NCBI GenBank assembly: GCA_001689495.1
Contig: LUJS01000052.1
Coordinates: forward strand, 1 to 64,000
Reading direction: 5' to 3'
DNA length: 64,000 nucleotides
DNA from: Bacteroidales bacterium M8
GTDB lineage: Bacteria; Bacteroidota; Bacteroidia; Bacteroidales; Muribaculaceae
In this document: positions 18,246-27,560 of the stretch, piece after piece
How positions within the stretch are numbered: position 1 is the stretch's first letter
How the letters are laid out: each line of letters opens with the position of its first letter
Translations under genes and position numbers: made by a program
The notes under the pieces: generated by a model
Database searches by the model: none
Told to the model about the DNA's origin: nothing
The model's input: the letters and a program-made list of their open reading frames with translations, nothing else

Positions 18246-18569
18246 TTACTTGCTCTCGGACTGAGCGTCGTTGGCTGCCTGCTGTGCCGAGGGATAAACC
18301 GAATTCTTGTCTATCGTGATGCGGACGTCCTTGGCGATCTCGATGACGAATGTGTCGTTGTTGACAGAGCGCACCTTGCCATAGATGCCGCCGGCTGTCA
18401 CGATCTGGTCGCCTGACTTGATGGCATCGCGGAACTTTTTGATCTCGTTCTGCTTTTTCTGCTGGGGACGGATCATGAAAAAGTAGAAGATGGCGATAAG
18501 TACCACGATCATGATGATATTCATCATGCCGGCGCTGCCGGCTGCCTGAAGGAGGATGGTGTTGAGCAT
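18246..18569 (-). CDS. yajC: Sec translocon accessory subunit YajC
   Basis: This is a 107-residue single-span inner-membrane protein. After a short periplasmic N-terminus comes the hydrophobic span ending FYFFMIRPQQKKQ, the YajC signature, then a small cytoplasmic domain with GDQIVTAGGIYGKV. YajC associates with SecDF and the Sec translocon and is not essential. It lies 27 bases after nusB and 9 before the YbbR gene. Confidence 0.95.
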   Translation of the reverse strand: MLNTILLQAAGSAGMMNIIMIVVLIAIFYFFMIRPQQKKQNEIKKFRDAIKSGDQIVTAGGIYGKVRSVNNDTFVIEIAKDVRITIDKNSVYPSAQQAANDAQSESK

Positions 18570-18596
18570 TTTTATGGGTTTTGGAGGTTGATTTTA

Positions 18597-20036
18597 TCAG
18601 CTTTTTACGAGACGGCCTTCTTCCTTGAGATGGTTGATGACCGAGTAGAGGATTCCGTTTATGAAGGCGCCGCTTCGGGGTGTCGAATAGGCGTTGGCTA
18701 TCTCGATGTATTCGTTCAGCGAGACTGCCAGAGGTATGGCGGGATATGCCAAGATCTCGGTTATGGCCGTGATCATTATGACGATGTCCATGAATGCCAG
18801 ACGGTCTGCGTCCCAGCGGGTGGTGTTGACGAATTTCTCGACAAGCTCGCGATACTCGTCATAGTGGTTGACGGCCTGCATGAAGAGGTCGGGGCCGAAC
18901 TTGCTGTCCTCGCTGTCCTTGAACTGGGGCAACAGGTCGATGTCGGCGCCTTCGTTCTTGCTCTGTCCGAAACGACGGATGGTCTTTAGTACGAAAGTGC
19001 CCATCACGTGGATGTCGTCGTTCCAGAAGATTGAACGGGACTCGAGGGTCTCGGCAAGTTCGTCGGAGGGGAGGATGATGTTCTTGAACATAACGCGCCA
19101 GAGCTCGCAGTCCTGTTCGTATGTGGACTCTCCGCTCATGGCCATGTATTCCTTGTATTCGTCGCTCGAGACAATCAGCGTGCGCAGGTTCTCGACGAGC
19201 GAGACCTCGGCCTCCCAGCTCAGCTTCTTGTCGTTGACATAATCCGAGAATGACTCATTATCAACAAGCGCCTTGATGAATTTGTTCTCCACGAAACGCA
19301 TGTTGGGGTGCAGGTCCTCGTCGGTGGGATAGAACTTCTCTTTGGCACGCTCGAGTTTCTCTTCCTGAGCGCGTGTAATCTCGACGGCAAGGAGCAACAG
19401 GCCGTTATACAGTTCGTATGCCTTGTCGAGGGCATAGTCGAGCGAGTTGCGGGCATGGAGCAGGAGGGCACGGTTGTCGCCATACTCGCTCAGGGTATGA
19501 ACGAGCGAATGGACGCCGCGGTTGAATCCTGCAAGCGTGAAGTCCTCGTCCTTGCGGCAGTGGGCAAGGAATGCGGAGTTCTTTTCGATGAGATTGTTGA
19601 TGATCGACAGCCAGAGGGTCACATCGTCCTTCAGCGTGGGCTTCTTGAGTCTGATGTATGTCTTGTAGGCGGGCAGTTCGGGAATGGCCTGATAGATGGA
19701 GGGTACCATCTCGCGGAATCTGCCGGCATCACCGCGACCTGTCACTATGGTCTCGCGGATAGTGTCGATGCTGTTGAGCGCTTTTGCAAGCTGATTGCGA
19801 TTGATATGCTTGTCGAGGGTGATTCCGTGGAGGGGAGATTCGGCCCTGCCGCCTGTGGTGTCATAGCCTGAGAGTTCAAGCACCAGAAGAAGAAGGTCCA
19901 TGTAGAGCCTGTAACCATATTTTCTGTCACGCGAGGGATTCTCGACCTGTGTCTCGATCTTGAACTCATTTTGCGTGAGAAGGTAGGAGTAGAGGAGCTG
20001 CACAACCTTGATTCGTATCAGTACACGATTTATCAT
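18597..20036 (-). CDS. nusB: transcription antitermination factor NusB, expanded form
   Basis: NusB binds boxA RNA with S10 to allow processive rRNA transcription. The C-terminal half is clear NusB: WDADRLAFMDIVIMITAITEIL followed by NEYIEIANAYSTPRSGAFINGIL. The protein is 479 residues; NusB has about 140 in E. coli and roughly 300 in Bacteroides. The extra length is near the N-terminus: after MINRVLIRIKVVQLLYSYL comes about 165 residues before the usual SLDYALDKAYELYNGLLLLAVEI helix. The inserted part contains a similar helix (RKYGYRLYMDLLLLVLELSG), so the insertion may be a partial duplication. It is first gene of the nusB-yajC-ybbR-coaE operon. Confidence 0.88.
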   Translation of the reverse strand: MINRVLIRIKVVQLLYSYLLTQNEFKIETQVENPSRDRKYGYRLYMDLLLLVLELSGYDTTGGRAESPLHGITLDKHINRNQLAKALNSIDTIRETIVTGRGDAGRFREMVPSIYQAIPELPAYKTYIRLKKPTLKDDVTLWLSIINNLIEKNSAFLAHCRKDEDFTLAGFNRGVHSLVHTLSEYGDNRALLLHARNSLDYALDKAYELYNGLLLLAVEITRAQEEKLERAKEKFYPTDEDLHPNMRFVENKFIKALVDNESFSDYVNDKKLSWEAEVSLVENLRTLIVSSDEYKEYMAMSGESTYEQDCELWRVMFKNIILPSDELAETLESRSIFWNDDIHVMGTFVLKTIRRFGQSKNEGADIDLLPQFKDSEDSKFGPDLFMQAVNHYDEYRELVEKFVNTTRWDADRLAFMDIVIMITAITEILAYPAIPLAVSLNEYIEIANAYSTPRSGAFINGILYSVINHLKEEGRLVKS

Positions 20037-20063
20037 ACTATTAAAAGAGCTTCAATTTGTGTG

Positions 20064-20071
20064 CAAAGTTA
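20064..20071 (-). promoter_or_regulatory. -7 element of the nusB promoter
   Basis: TAACTTTG on the minus strand, 27 bases before the nusB start, fits TAnnTTTG. No good TTTG lies 19-21 bases upstream, so only the -7 box is supported. Confidence 0.6.
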
Positions 20072-20113
20072 CAAAAAATTCCGCAACTGCACACGCTTTG
20101 CCCAAGAATCTTC

Positions 20114-20161
20114 CAAAAAACAATCGGGCCGACACGGCCTTTGCAGCCTTGTCGACCCGAT
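20114..20161 (-). terminator. intrinsic terminator after the Ca2+-ATPase gene
   Basis: The stem joins 20123-20138 with about 20146-20161 (ATCGGG with CCCGAT, CGACA with TGTCG, few mismatches). Read on the minus strand it is followed by TGTTTTTTGG. It lies 17 bases after the ATPase stop and is the first convincing terminator after the kinase gene upstream. Confidence 0.85.
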
Positions 20162-20178
20162 AAGTCAGTTTCGGTCAA

Positions 20179-22881
20179 TTACTTTTTGGGAGAAAGCAGC
20201 CTGACGACCTCGCCGATCCAGAGGACGGAAGAGGTGAGACCGATGATCCACACCCAGTCCATGAAACGGAGCGGAGTCACGTTGAAGAACTGGCCGCCTA
20301 TCTCGACGATGATGATTTGTCCCACGAGGATGAAGAGTGCGATCATCACGAATCCGTTGCAATCCTTGAAGTGGAGTGCCGAGCGGCCTGTCTCGAACGC
20401 GCGGGCGTTGAACATGTTCCAGAACTGCAGGAATACGAATATCGTGAAGAACATAGACAGCTCGTAGGGGGTCAGAGCGGGATTCTCGGCATCGACGGCA
20501 GGCTGTGGGATGAACGAAAGGATTTCACTCATGGCCGTGACGCTGTAGTGCTCGAAGATGTAAAGCAGGCCCAGCAGCAGCACGAAGAATATGCCGCCCA
20601 CGCCGATGATTGACCACCACATGGGGCGGTTGATGATGAACGCCGAGCGCGAACGGGGCTTGTCGTGCATGACTGCCTCGGATGGGGGGAGCGACGCGAG
20701 GGCCATCGCGGCAAAGGTATCCATGATCAGGTTGACCCAGAGCATCTGAGTAACGGTCAGAGGCGACTCGGTGCCCATGAATGCGCCGGCAAGCACGATG
20801 AGACATGCGGCGACATTGACGGTCATCTGGAACAGGATGAAGCGCTGGATGTTCTGATAGAGCGAGCGGCCCCACATGACGGCACGGCCAATCGAGGTGA
20901 ATGAGTTGTCGACGATCGTGATGTCTGAAGCCTCTTTGGCCACGGATGTTCCGTCGCCCATCGACAGGCCGACGTGCGCGGTCTTGAGGGCGGGGGCGTC
21001 GTTGGTGCCGTCGCCGGTCACGGCAACGACCTCGTTGTTGGCCTGAAGCGTCTCGACAAGACGTTTCTTGTCCAGAGGACGTGCGCGGGCGATGATCTTG
21101 AGCTCGCCGACACGTTTCTTGACCTCCTCGTCCGAGAGAGCCTCGAACTCGGGGCCGGTGATGATGTTGCGGTCGGTATCCTCGGGCTTCCAAAGGCCGA
21201 TCTGACGGCCAATCTCCTTGGCGGTTCCGGGGGTATCGCCGGTGACTATCTTAACTTTTATACCGGCATCAAGGACTTCCTTGACTGCTCCGGGCACGTC
21301 AACGCGCACAGGGTCGGCAATGGCTACGATGCCGAGGAACGAAAGGTTGTCGGCAACCACGCGGTTGTTCTCGATGGTCTTGTCGCCGGGTTTGATCTCC
21401 TGCCATGCAAATCCGAGCGTACGCATCGCCTGATTCTGGTATTCGAGCAACTGCTTGTCCACTACGGCCTTGTCCACGCCATCGGGATAATTACTGCAAA
21501 GGCCGAAGATGATTTCGGGAGCGCCCTTGACATAAAGAATCTCACGGCCATCCGAACTCTTGACGATGGTGGCCATGTATTTGCGCTCGGTCGAGAAGGG
21601 GAGCTCTTCGATCAGCTTCACCTTGTCCTTGAGACTCTGGAAGTTTACCCCCTGAGCATTGAGCCAAAGCAGCAGGGCTCCCTCGGTGGGATTGCCCAGA
21701 GCCTTGGGATGTCCGGCATCGGTGAGGTCGAGCTGGGCTGTCGAGTTGACGGCGATGCCCTCCTCGATAAGATGGCTCAGCTCGTCGTTGCCGAGTTTCT
21801 GATCGGGCAGACCATAGAAGTTGGTCTTGTAGATCTGCATCTGGTTCTGTGTCAGGGTTCCGGTCTTGTCGGTACAGATGACGGTAGTGGCACCCATGGT
21901 CTCGCAGGCGTGCATCTTTCGTACAAGGTTGTTCGACTTAAGCATTCGACGCATCGAGTATGCCAGCGACAGGGTCACGGCCATGGGCAGGCCCTCGGGA
22001 ACGGCCACGACCACGAGGGTCACGGCAATCATGAGGGTCTGGAGGAAGTATGCCATGAAGTGTACCCACTCGAAATTGAGGTCGGGAGCGGTGAAATACA
22101 TTATCACGCGACCCACGACAATCAGTGCGGCGATGGCATAGCTGATCTTGGTGATGAGCTCGCCGAGGCCGTCAAGCTGCTCGTTTAGGGGGGTCTTGAC
22201 GCTGTCGTCAATCTGTGCGGCCTCGAACACCTTGCCGTTCTCGGTCTTGTCGCCGACGGCTATCACCTGCATGATGCCGTGACCCTCCATGACCTTGGTG
22301 CCGCGCATGGCGTGGTTTGAGGGGAAGGTGGCTTCCTTGTCGAACTCTGCGGGATCCGTCGTCTTGTGGCAGATGGGCTCGCCGGTCAGCGTGGACTCGT
22401 CTATATTTAGTGCCACGGCCTCGACGAGCTCACCGTCGGCGGGGACTTCCTGACCGGTGTTGAGTATCACGATGTCGCCAACGACGACATCCTTGCGGGG
22501 TATCTCGATGGTGTTGCCGTTGCGTATCACCTGCACGGGCTCGTCGTCGTTGACCTGATTGAGCAGGGCGAACTCCTTGTCAGCCTTGAGCTCGAAGATG
22601 AAAGCAAGACCTGTGGCAAGCAGTATGGCGATGAAGATGCCTATCGGCTCGAAGAACACGCCGAAGCCTTCGTCAAGGCCGAAGTATTCATAGAATGAAA
22701 TACCGATTGAAAGGATGCCCGCTATGAGCAGGATGACGATGAGAGGATCTGAAAACTTTTCAAGGAATCTGCTCCACAGCGACTCCTTTTCGGGAGGCGT
22801 GAGGATGTTGACACCGTTGAGTCTTCTGCTCTCCAGCACTTGATCGTCGGTCAAGCCTTTGAGTTGATGATTTTGACTCAT
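20179..22881 (-). CDS. P-type calcium-transporting ATPase (PMCA/SERCA-like, P2)
   Basis: This is a 900-residue inner-membrane cation pump. Parts in order are a cation-ATPase N-terminal domain, two membrane helices, the actuator with TLTGEP, helices 3-4 with PEGLP, the phosphorylation site D338-KTGTL, a nucleotide domain with KGAPE, the hinge TGDGTNDAPALK, and a C-terminal set of membrane helices. PEGLP and the helix with WVNLIMDTFAAMAL fit P2-type Ca2+ pumps. Ca2+ as substrate is inferred from family. It lies 86 bases downstream of the Ter-type kinase gene in the same direction, with no clear terminator or promoter between, so it may be the last gene of that operon. Confidence 0.93.
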   Translation of the reverse strand: MSQNHQLKGLTDDQVLESRRLNGVNILTPPEKESLWSRFLEKFSDPLIVILLIAGILSIGISFYEYFGLDEGFGVFFEPIGIFIAILLATGLAFIFELKADKEFALLNQVNDDEPVQVIRNGNTIEIPRKDVVVGDIVILNTGQEVPADGELVEAVALNIDESTLTGEPICHKTTDPAEFDKEATFPSNHAMRGTKVMEGHGIMQVIAVGDKTENGKVFEAAQIDDSVKTPLNEQLDGLGELITKISYAIAALIVVGRVIMYFTAPDLNFEWVHFMAYFLQTLMIAVTLVVVAVPEGLPMAVTLSLAYSMRRMLKSNNLVRKMHACETMGATTVICTDKTGTLTQNQMQIYKTNFYGLPDQKLGNDELSHLIEEGIAVNSTAQLDLTDAGHPKALGNPTEGALLLWLNAQGVNFQSLKDKVKLIEELPFSTERKYMATIVKSSDGREILYVKGAPEIIFGLCSNYPDGVDKAVVDKQLLEYQNQAMRTLGFAWQEIKPGDKTIENNRVVADNLSFLGIVAIADPVRVDVPGAVKEVLDAGIKVKIVTGDTPGTAKEIGRQIGLWKPEDTDRNIITGPEFEALSDEEVKKRVGELKIIARARPLDKKRLVETLQANNEVVAVTGDGTNDAPALKTAHVGLSMGDGTSVAKEASDITIVDNSFTSIGRAVMWGRSLYQNIQRFILFQMTVNVAACLIVLAGAFMGTESPLTVTQMLWVNLIMDTFAAMALASLPPSEAVMHDKPRSRSAFIINRPMWWSIIGVGGIFFVLLLGLLYIFEHYSVTAMSEILSFIPQPAVDAENPALTPYELSMFFTIFVFLQFWNMFNARAFETGRSALHFKDCNGFVMIALFILVGQIIIVEIGGQFFNVTPLRFMDWVWIIGLTSSVLWIGEVVRLLSPKK

Positions 22882-22967
22882 TATGTATAATTGTATAAAT
22901 GGTTATTGCACTTTTGGATTAACGTCTGCCCGCAGACTATGTTATGCGGAATTTATTAAATTTTTGT

Positions 22968-24443
22968 TTAATTTTTCACCAACTGCACCACCACGAGCCG
23001 GCCTCCGGGCTCCTTGCTGAGCAGGATCTGTCGCCCGTCGGTCAGTTCGACATACCCGCCGACAGGTACGGGCTTCTTGTCCGTTGCGTCATACATGTCA
23101 GGCAGTCTGCGGTTTATGAGTATCCAGCGCCCGTTGTGGAAGTGGAAGTCGCCGACCGGAGTCTTGTCCTGTTGCTTGGTCTTTTCGTTGGGCGTGATAT
23201 AGCTGTTGACATGCCACATATACAGGCTCTGCTTGTCATAGACCATCAGCCTGTAGTTCTCGGGCCTGTACTTGCCCGCCGAGGGTGAATAATAGAAATT
23301 CAGCACCGGGAGCTGGCCCTTGTATTCCGTTCCGCAGAAGGGGCAGCGCGGTTTGGTCGTGTTGTCGAATACAAACCATTTGGCCTCGCACGCCGGGTTC
23401 TGGCACGGCTGCATCAGGTCGGTCGTCTTGACAAGCGCCGTTTCCCATTCGTCAGCCGACGGGCGACGCGAGGGGTTGTGCAGTCCGTCGATGAAGGCAC
23501 GATCGAAGAGATCCTTGAGGTACGGGCCGCAGATGGTGTAGGGGAGCTTGTCGATGTCTCCCTGAGGCAGCTCGGACGGCGTCAGGTTCTGTATCTTGGG
23601 CCGGTTGCTCTTGTCGGTGGGATGCTCGATGAACAGGGCCCTTTCGCCCATGGACAGTTCCTCGTCCTTGGCGGCATCGAGGTCATTGACCTTGCCGCCC
23701 CTCAGCGGATGCCTGTAGAGCAGATACATATATATCAGCACTGCGAGCGCATGGCGGTCGGTCTGTATGCTGGGGAGTTTCTTGTTGGGGTCCTTGAGCT
23801 TGAGGCCGCGTGTCTGCAGCACCTCGGGTGCTATGAAATCGGGCGTACCCACCACGTCCGGCGGATACTTGCCGGGCACGACGAGTCCGTCTATGTCGAT
23901 GACGGCGGCCTTGCCGGTTTGCGGGTCGACCAGCACGTTCTTGTACGAAAGGTCGGAGTGGGCGAGACCTGCGGCATGCAGGCGGCGCACGGCACGCGCT
24001 ATCTGGATGCACATGTGGAAGTGTGTCAGCCAAGTACCTTTCTGGTCGGCCTTGAGGAATTTGTTGCGCAGCTTGGCCGAGGCAAACCATTTGCCCTCCT
24101 TCTCCTTGCCGTCAAACATTCCGCCCTTAAAGAAAAAGTGCTTCTGATATGCGGGCGAGACTATGCCGAGCTTGCCGTTCCACTCGACTAGCTTCGTGGG
24201 CCAGCAGAACAGATTTTTCCAATATTCCCCGCCTTCCTGTTCGAAAATGCTCTTGCGGTACTTGTCGACGATGTTATTGAGTCGGTCGCGCGCGTTGGCG
24301 TCTTGCTTGTCTCTGAAAAAGCCGACAACATAGCTCTTGTCGGGGCTGAAGTAGACATCCTTCATCGCGCCCGAGCCTATCACCTCGTCGACAAATTCGA
24401 CGGGCGTGCCGTCAAGGGCTGTAAGTCTGATTGTTTTGTTCAT
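22968..24443 (-). CDS. Ter-associated Ser/Thr kinase-like protein with zinc ribbon
   Basis: The 491-residue protein has a protein-kinase-like domain (about residues 15-330). It shows a glycine loop (GSGAMKDVY, 23-31), catalytic loop HSDLSYKNVL, DIDG in the place of DFG, and GTPDFIAPEV near the activation-segment end. The usual VAIK lysine is not obvious: beta-3 reads YVVGFFRD, with Arg44 near the expected place. A CxxxxC...CPFC zinc ribbon follows, then a beta-rich C-terminal part. Kinase, PP2C and TerY side by side is the TerY-P triad of the Ter literature. The gene begins 12 bases after the PP2C gene. Phospho-signalling activity is likely but unproven given the missing lysine. Confidence 0.85.
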   Translation of the reverse strand: MNKTIRLTALDGTPVEFVDEVIGSGAMKDVYFSPDKSYVVGFFRDKQDANARDRLNNIVDKYRKSIFEQEGGEYWKNLFCWPTKLVEWNGKLGIVSPAYQKHFFFKGGMFDGKEKEGKWFASAKLRNKFLKADQKGTWLTHFHMCIQIARAVRRLHAAGLAHSDLSYKNVLVDPQTGKAAVIDIDGLVVPGKYPPDVVGTPDFIAPEVLQTRGLKLKDPNKKLPSIQTDRHALAVLIYMYLLYRHPLRGGKVNDLDAAKDEELSMGERALFIEHPTDKSNRPKIQNLTPSELPQGDIDKLPYTICGPYLKDLFDRAFIDGLHNPSRRPSADEWETALVKTTDLMQPCQNPACEAKWFVFDNTTKPRCPFCGTEYKGQLPVLNFYYSPSAGKYRPENYRLMVYDKQSLYMWHVNSYITPNEKTKQQDKTPVGDFHFHNGRWILINRRLPDMYDATDKKPVPVGGYVELTDGRQILLSKEPGGRLVVVQLVKN

Positions 24444-24455
24444 GGTTACGTTCGA

Positions 24456-25856
24456 TTAATACAGGATGGCTATGGTACGGTCGTCATGGTTGCCGGGACT
24501 CCAGAAATCGAGCCAGCGCAACAACTGGTCCTTGGCGGCCTCGTTGTCGTCCGAAAGGTCTACGCCGGGAATGTTGTCCGAGGGGAATCCCTTGGCCAGA
24601 GTGTCCCAGAGCTCGTCCCACTTGGCGGGAGAGTTCAGGTTGACATCGGTCTCGAACATAGGATCGCTGACACCGTCTGTCATCAGCAGGAGGGCAGTGA
24701 AGTCCTCGTATATTCCGAAACGCAGACGGTCTGCCACCTTCTGCGGATCCCTGAATATCTCGGGCATGGTCAGGAATCGCGTCTGGCCCGAGAACTCGCC
24801 CTCGTCGGGAACGCCGAGCAGCTTGGCGAGACCCTTGTCGCGGCTATAGATGCAGGCGGCACCGTCGCCGACCCAATAATTGGCCACGAACCAGCCGAAG
24901 TCAAAGCGCTTGCAGATGGCAAACATCAGCGTGGTGGCAAAATCCTTTGGTTTGGTGTCGGGGTTGGCGTCAGAGGCGGCGTTTATGGCCTTGTGTGCCA
25001 GAAAAGCACCGTTGCCGACTATGTCGTAGACGAACGAGAAGAGACGCTTGCGTGCGTCAATATCGTCTGTATTGTCGTGGTATGCCCTGACGGCATCCTC
25101 GAACGGCTGATTGTCAAGCAACTTGCCCTTGCAGTAGTCCACGACGGTATTGCAGGCTATCTCCGAGCCCTTGCGCGAGAATCGGGCAGACCCGGCGCCA
25201 TCGGCGACAGCTATTATATACCAGTCTGAATCGGGACAATGGAACAGCCTGAAATCATCGTCGCGAGCTTTGCCCTCCTGCGCGTGACTCCTGCCACGGC
25301 TGCTTGCGGCGACAATATCCTTGCGGGGAGATCCGTCGGCGCCGCACTCTACCTTGAGATATTGGGCGTGGGTGTCGGGCTTGTAGAACGGTATGTCCGT
25401 GCTTGTCGGTATGTTTTTCCACAGCGATCGCGGGTCGGGGTTGAACGCCACGGGAATCCGGAGTGTCGAGGCGGGCTCGCCGTCGAAAAGTCCGGGAGGG
25501 TTATAGCTGACTATCAGCTCGGTGTCGCCGACCGACAGTGGCGTGCCGGATACGACAATATGGTCACCGTCATAATCGGCACTGAGGCCCGTGTCTGAAG
25601 CGATTGTCAGGCCGACCACCTCAACCATTCCCTCGGGTATGTCTAAGGTTGCGGAGTATGGCTTGCCCACTGTTCCGTTGGGGAGTCGCAGGCCGAGTTG
25701 ACGCAGTTTGTTTTCGGTAATTATTCTTTGATTCATGATTTCTTCATGATATTTTTCCCACAGATGGCATACAGCCCATTTTTCAAAATCCTCGAGACGT
25801 CCGTCGACGGGATGAATCCCGTTTTGCCCGAGTATGTTTCTGATATATTCTTTCAT
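24456..25856 (-). CDS. PP2C-type protein phosphatase with N-terminal Ig-like module
   Basis: The C-terminal part (about residues 185-466) is a PP2C phosphatase: RDDDF, AVADGAGSARFSRKGS and LLLMTDGVSDPMF carry the Asp residues that bind the two metals, and the last motif WSPGNHDDRTIAILY closes the fold. The N-terminal 180 residues contain a helical segment and a stretch (about 62-140, ending VSYNPPG) that resembles a putative Ig-like domain. It probably reverses the phosphorylation made by the neighbouring kinase. It lies 5 bases after the vWA/zinc-ribbon gene, so the three are tightly coupled. The substrates are unknown. Confidence 0.9.
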   Translation of the reverse strand: MKEYIRNILGQNGIHPVDGRLEDFEKWAVCHLWEKYHEEIMNQRIITENKLRQLGLRLPNGTVGKPYSATLDIPEGMVEVVGLTIASDTGLSADYDGDHIVVSGTPLSVGDTELIVSYNPPGLFDGEPASTLRIPVAFNPDPRSLWKNIPTSTDIPFYKPDTHAQYLKVECGADGSPRKDIVAASSRGRSHAQEGKARDDDFRLFHCPDSDWYIIAVADGAGSARFSRKGSEIACNTVVDYCKGKLLDNQPFEDAVRAYHDNTDDIDARKRLFSFVYDIVGNGAFLAHKAINAASDANPDTKPKDFATTLMFAICKRFDFGWFVANYWVGDGAACIYSRDKGLAKLLGVPDEGEFSGQTRFLTMPEIFRDPQKVADRLRFGIYEDFTALLLMTDGVSDPMFETDVNLNSPAKWDELWDTLAKGFPSDNIPGVDLSDDNEAAKDQLLRWLDFWSPGNHDDRTIAILY

Positions 25857-25861
25857 CTCTT

Positions 25862-26908
25862 TCAGCCTACGGTACGTCTTACATCCATTCCGCGTCCGTC
25901 ACCCTGAACGAGAGTGCCGGGCACGTTGCACCACGGACATATATTGGTTGTTTCGTCACCGACACAGAACATGCCGCCACAGTCGCAGATGACCGCGCCG
26001 GTCTGATTGCCGCAGCAGGGGCATGTCGGGACTCCGAACAGTTCGAGCGTGTTTATCTTCGACCCGATGCCGTCGCTGAGGCGTTCGTATCTCTCCTTGT
26101 CTATTGGATATGCTCCGGTGAGGCGGAAGCTGACGGAGCCGAATTTCTCCATACCTTCGATGCCGAGCGATTCGAGTCGCCGCACATACTTGATGAGAAA
26201 ATCGTTTTTGGTATTCTGGCATCTGGCGCGGAGAACGGCAAAGTTCTCATCGACCTTATGGTCTTGGGACTTGTCGACCTTGTCGAGATTGATGCCGGCA
26301 GTCGGTGCCAGCTTGAGGCCGTCAGTTGATGTGTCGCTGACAGACTGGCTTGTGGTCTGAATTGAGGCGGTAATCCATTTGAAGAATTTCTTGAAGGAAT
26401 CCTGATCGGTGTCTTTCAGCAACAGAACATTCTCTGTGAGTTGTCCGAGGATGGCTGTATTTACATTGTCGCCAAGCGATATTGCCACGAGGTTGCAATG
26501 CCTGCGATAGTTCTTGTTCCAGCGGTCGAAAGCTGCCTGATAGCGGTCCGTGGGATTGCCGTCGGTAAACAGGAATATTATCGGTTTCCAGTCACCTTTG
26601 CTAGATGCCGTCGTGCGCACCACATTCCTGTCCATGTCGTCCATCAGGTGGTTCATGGCATTGCCTAATGCCGTACCGCCTCCGATGGGGAATACAGGAG
26701 GATAGAACTGATAGATTTCTGTTAGGGGCGACAGTGTCTCTGCCTTGCCTGCAAATGCTATGATTGAGATGAATACAGTCTCGAGAGCATAGGGGTCTGT
26801 GCGCAGGTTCTGTATGATGGTGCGCATGCCGTCTTCGACCTGTCGGATAGGCATGCCTACCATGGATTCGGAGACATCGACAAGAAAATATATCGGAAGT
26901 CGTCTCAT
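25862..26908 (-). CDS. TerY-like vWA protein with C-terminal zinc ribbon
   Basis: This is a 348-residue cytoplasmic protein. Residues 1-200 are a von Willebrand A domain of the TerY type: MRRLPIYFLVD with MIDAS motif DVSES (11-15), a Thr in the GGGTALG loop and LFTDGNPTD. The C-terminal 50 residues hold CPCC, CDCGGMFC and CPWC cysteine pairs, typical of a zinc ribbon. In Ter systems this protein is the scaffold of the TerY-P triad with a kinase and PP2C, which follow here. Compared with the two short vWA proteins upstream, it has a Glu in place of Gly in the MIDAS and lacks the proline-rich tail. Confidence 0.9.
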   Translation of the reverse strand: MRRLPIYFLVDVSESMVGMPIRQVEDGMRTIIQNLRTDPYALETVFISIIAFAGKAETLSPLTEIYQFYPPVFPIGGGTALGNAMNHLMDDMDRNVVRTTASSKGDWKPIIFLFTDGNPTDRYQAAFDRWNKNYRRHCNLVAISLGDNVNTAILGQLTENVLLLKDTDQDSFKKFFKWITASIQTTSQSVSDTSTDGLKLAPTAGINLDKVDKSQDHKVDENFAVLRARCQNTKNDFLIKYVRRLESLGIEGMEKFGSVSFRLTGAYPIDKERYERLSDGIGSKINTLELFGVPTCPCCGNQTGAVICDCGGMFCVGDETTNICPWCNVPGTLVQGDGRGMDVRRTVG

Positions 26909-26926
26909 GGTTGTAGTTTTGACAGA

Positions 26927-27538
26927 TTATGGATTAAGATAAACGCGGCCCGGTCCGGTGAGAGCAAGCATGCTGACACCCTCGCCGCCAAAAAAGTTTC
27001 GTGCCGACCAGCGGGGCGACATTCGGTCTTGTGTTACGCCGTCGACGGCGAGAAAATGATTCTCGTCGACCTGAATTGTCTGCCCCGGGCTGAGATCTAT
27101 GATGATAGGATCGCCGTAACATTGCAGGAATATGGTAGCGTTGCCCGAAACCTTCTGCAACAGTGCGCCCATTCCGCCCATAAGTCCGGCTATGGAGAAT
27201 TTGGTATCTATGTCTACCTTGCGGCTCGATGCCACGAATGCCCCCGTGCGGCATACGATCTCACGGTTTTCGAGCTTTACGGGCAGGATGCCCGAATGAC
27301 AGCCGAGCCCGAGCCTGCAGGCCGAGTGGGAGTTGTTGCGGAACGAGAGCATGAACAGAGATTCGCCGGAGAGCTTGGATCCTATGATCTTGCCCAAGCT
27401 ATCGCCGGTGAAAACGGTATTATATTCTATCCCGTCCTCTATATAGACGACCGCGCCCCGCTCGGCAAAGAATTCCTCGCCGGGCTGGAGCAGCACTTCT
27501 ATGTGTTTGACAAAAGAGCCAATCAGTTTTACATTCAT
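26927..27538 (-). CDS. AIM24 / TIGR00266 family protein
   Basis: This is a 203-residue protein made mostly of short beta strands with many glycines, fitting the AIM24 (DUF124) beta-barrel-like fold: VLLQPGEEFFAERGAVVYIEDG at the start, GLMGGMGALLQKVSGNATIFLQ in the middle, and FFGGEGVSMLALTGPGRVYL at the end. AIM24 proteins are widespread, of unknown biochemical role, and are often found with Ter-type genes. It lies between the short vWA gene (22 bases) and the vWA/zinc-ribbon gene (18 bases), so it is part of the operon. Confidence 0.85.
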   Translation of the reverse strand: MNVKLIGSFVKHIEVLLQPGEEFFAERGAVVYIEDGIEYNTVFTGDSLGKIIGSKLSGESLFMLSFRNNSHSACRLGLGCHSGILPVKLENREIVCRTGAFVASSRKVDIDTKFSIAGLMGGMGALLQKVSGNATIFLQCYGDPIIIDLSPGQTIQVDENHFLAVDGVTQDRMSPRWSARNFFGGEGVSMLALTGPGRVYLNP

Positions 27539-27560
27539 GTCAGAGAGATGTTAACGGTGT

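Noticed and set aside
20974..22188. 404-residue plus-strand frame inside the ATPase gene
   Set aside because: It is antisense to the phosphorylation and nucleotide domains of the P-type ATPase; it has no homology that I can recognise.
22924..22937. GTCTGC-CC-GCAGAC palindrome between the kinase and the ATPase genes
   Set aside because: A 6-bp stem with a 2-base loop and no T-run on either strand; too weak to call a terminator. It could be a protein-binding site, but nothing else supports that.
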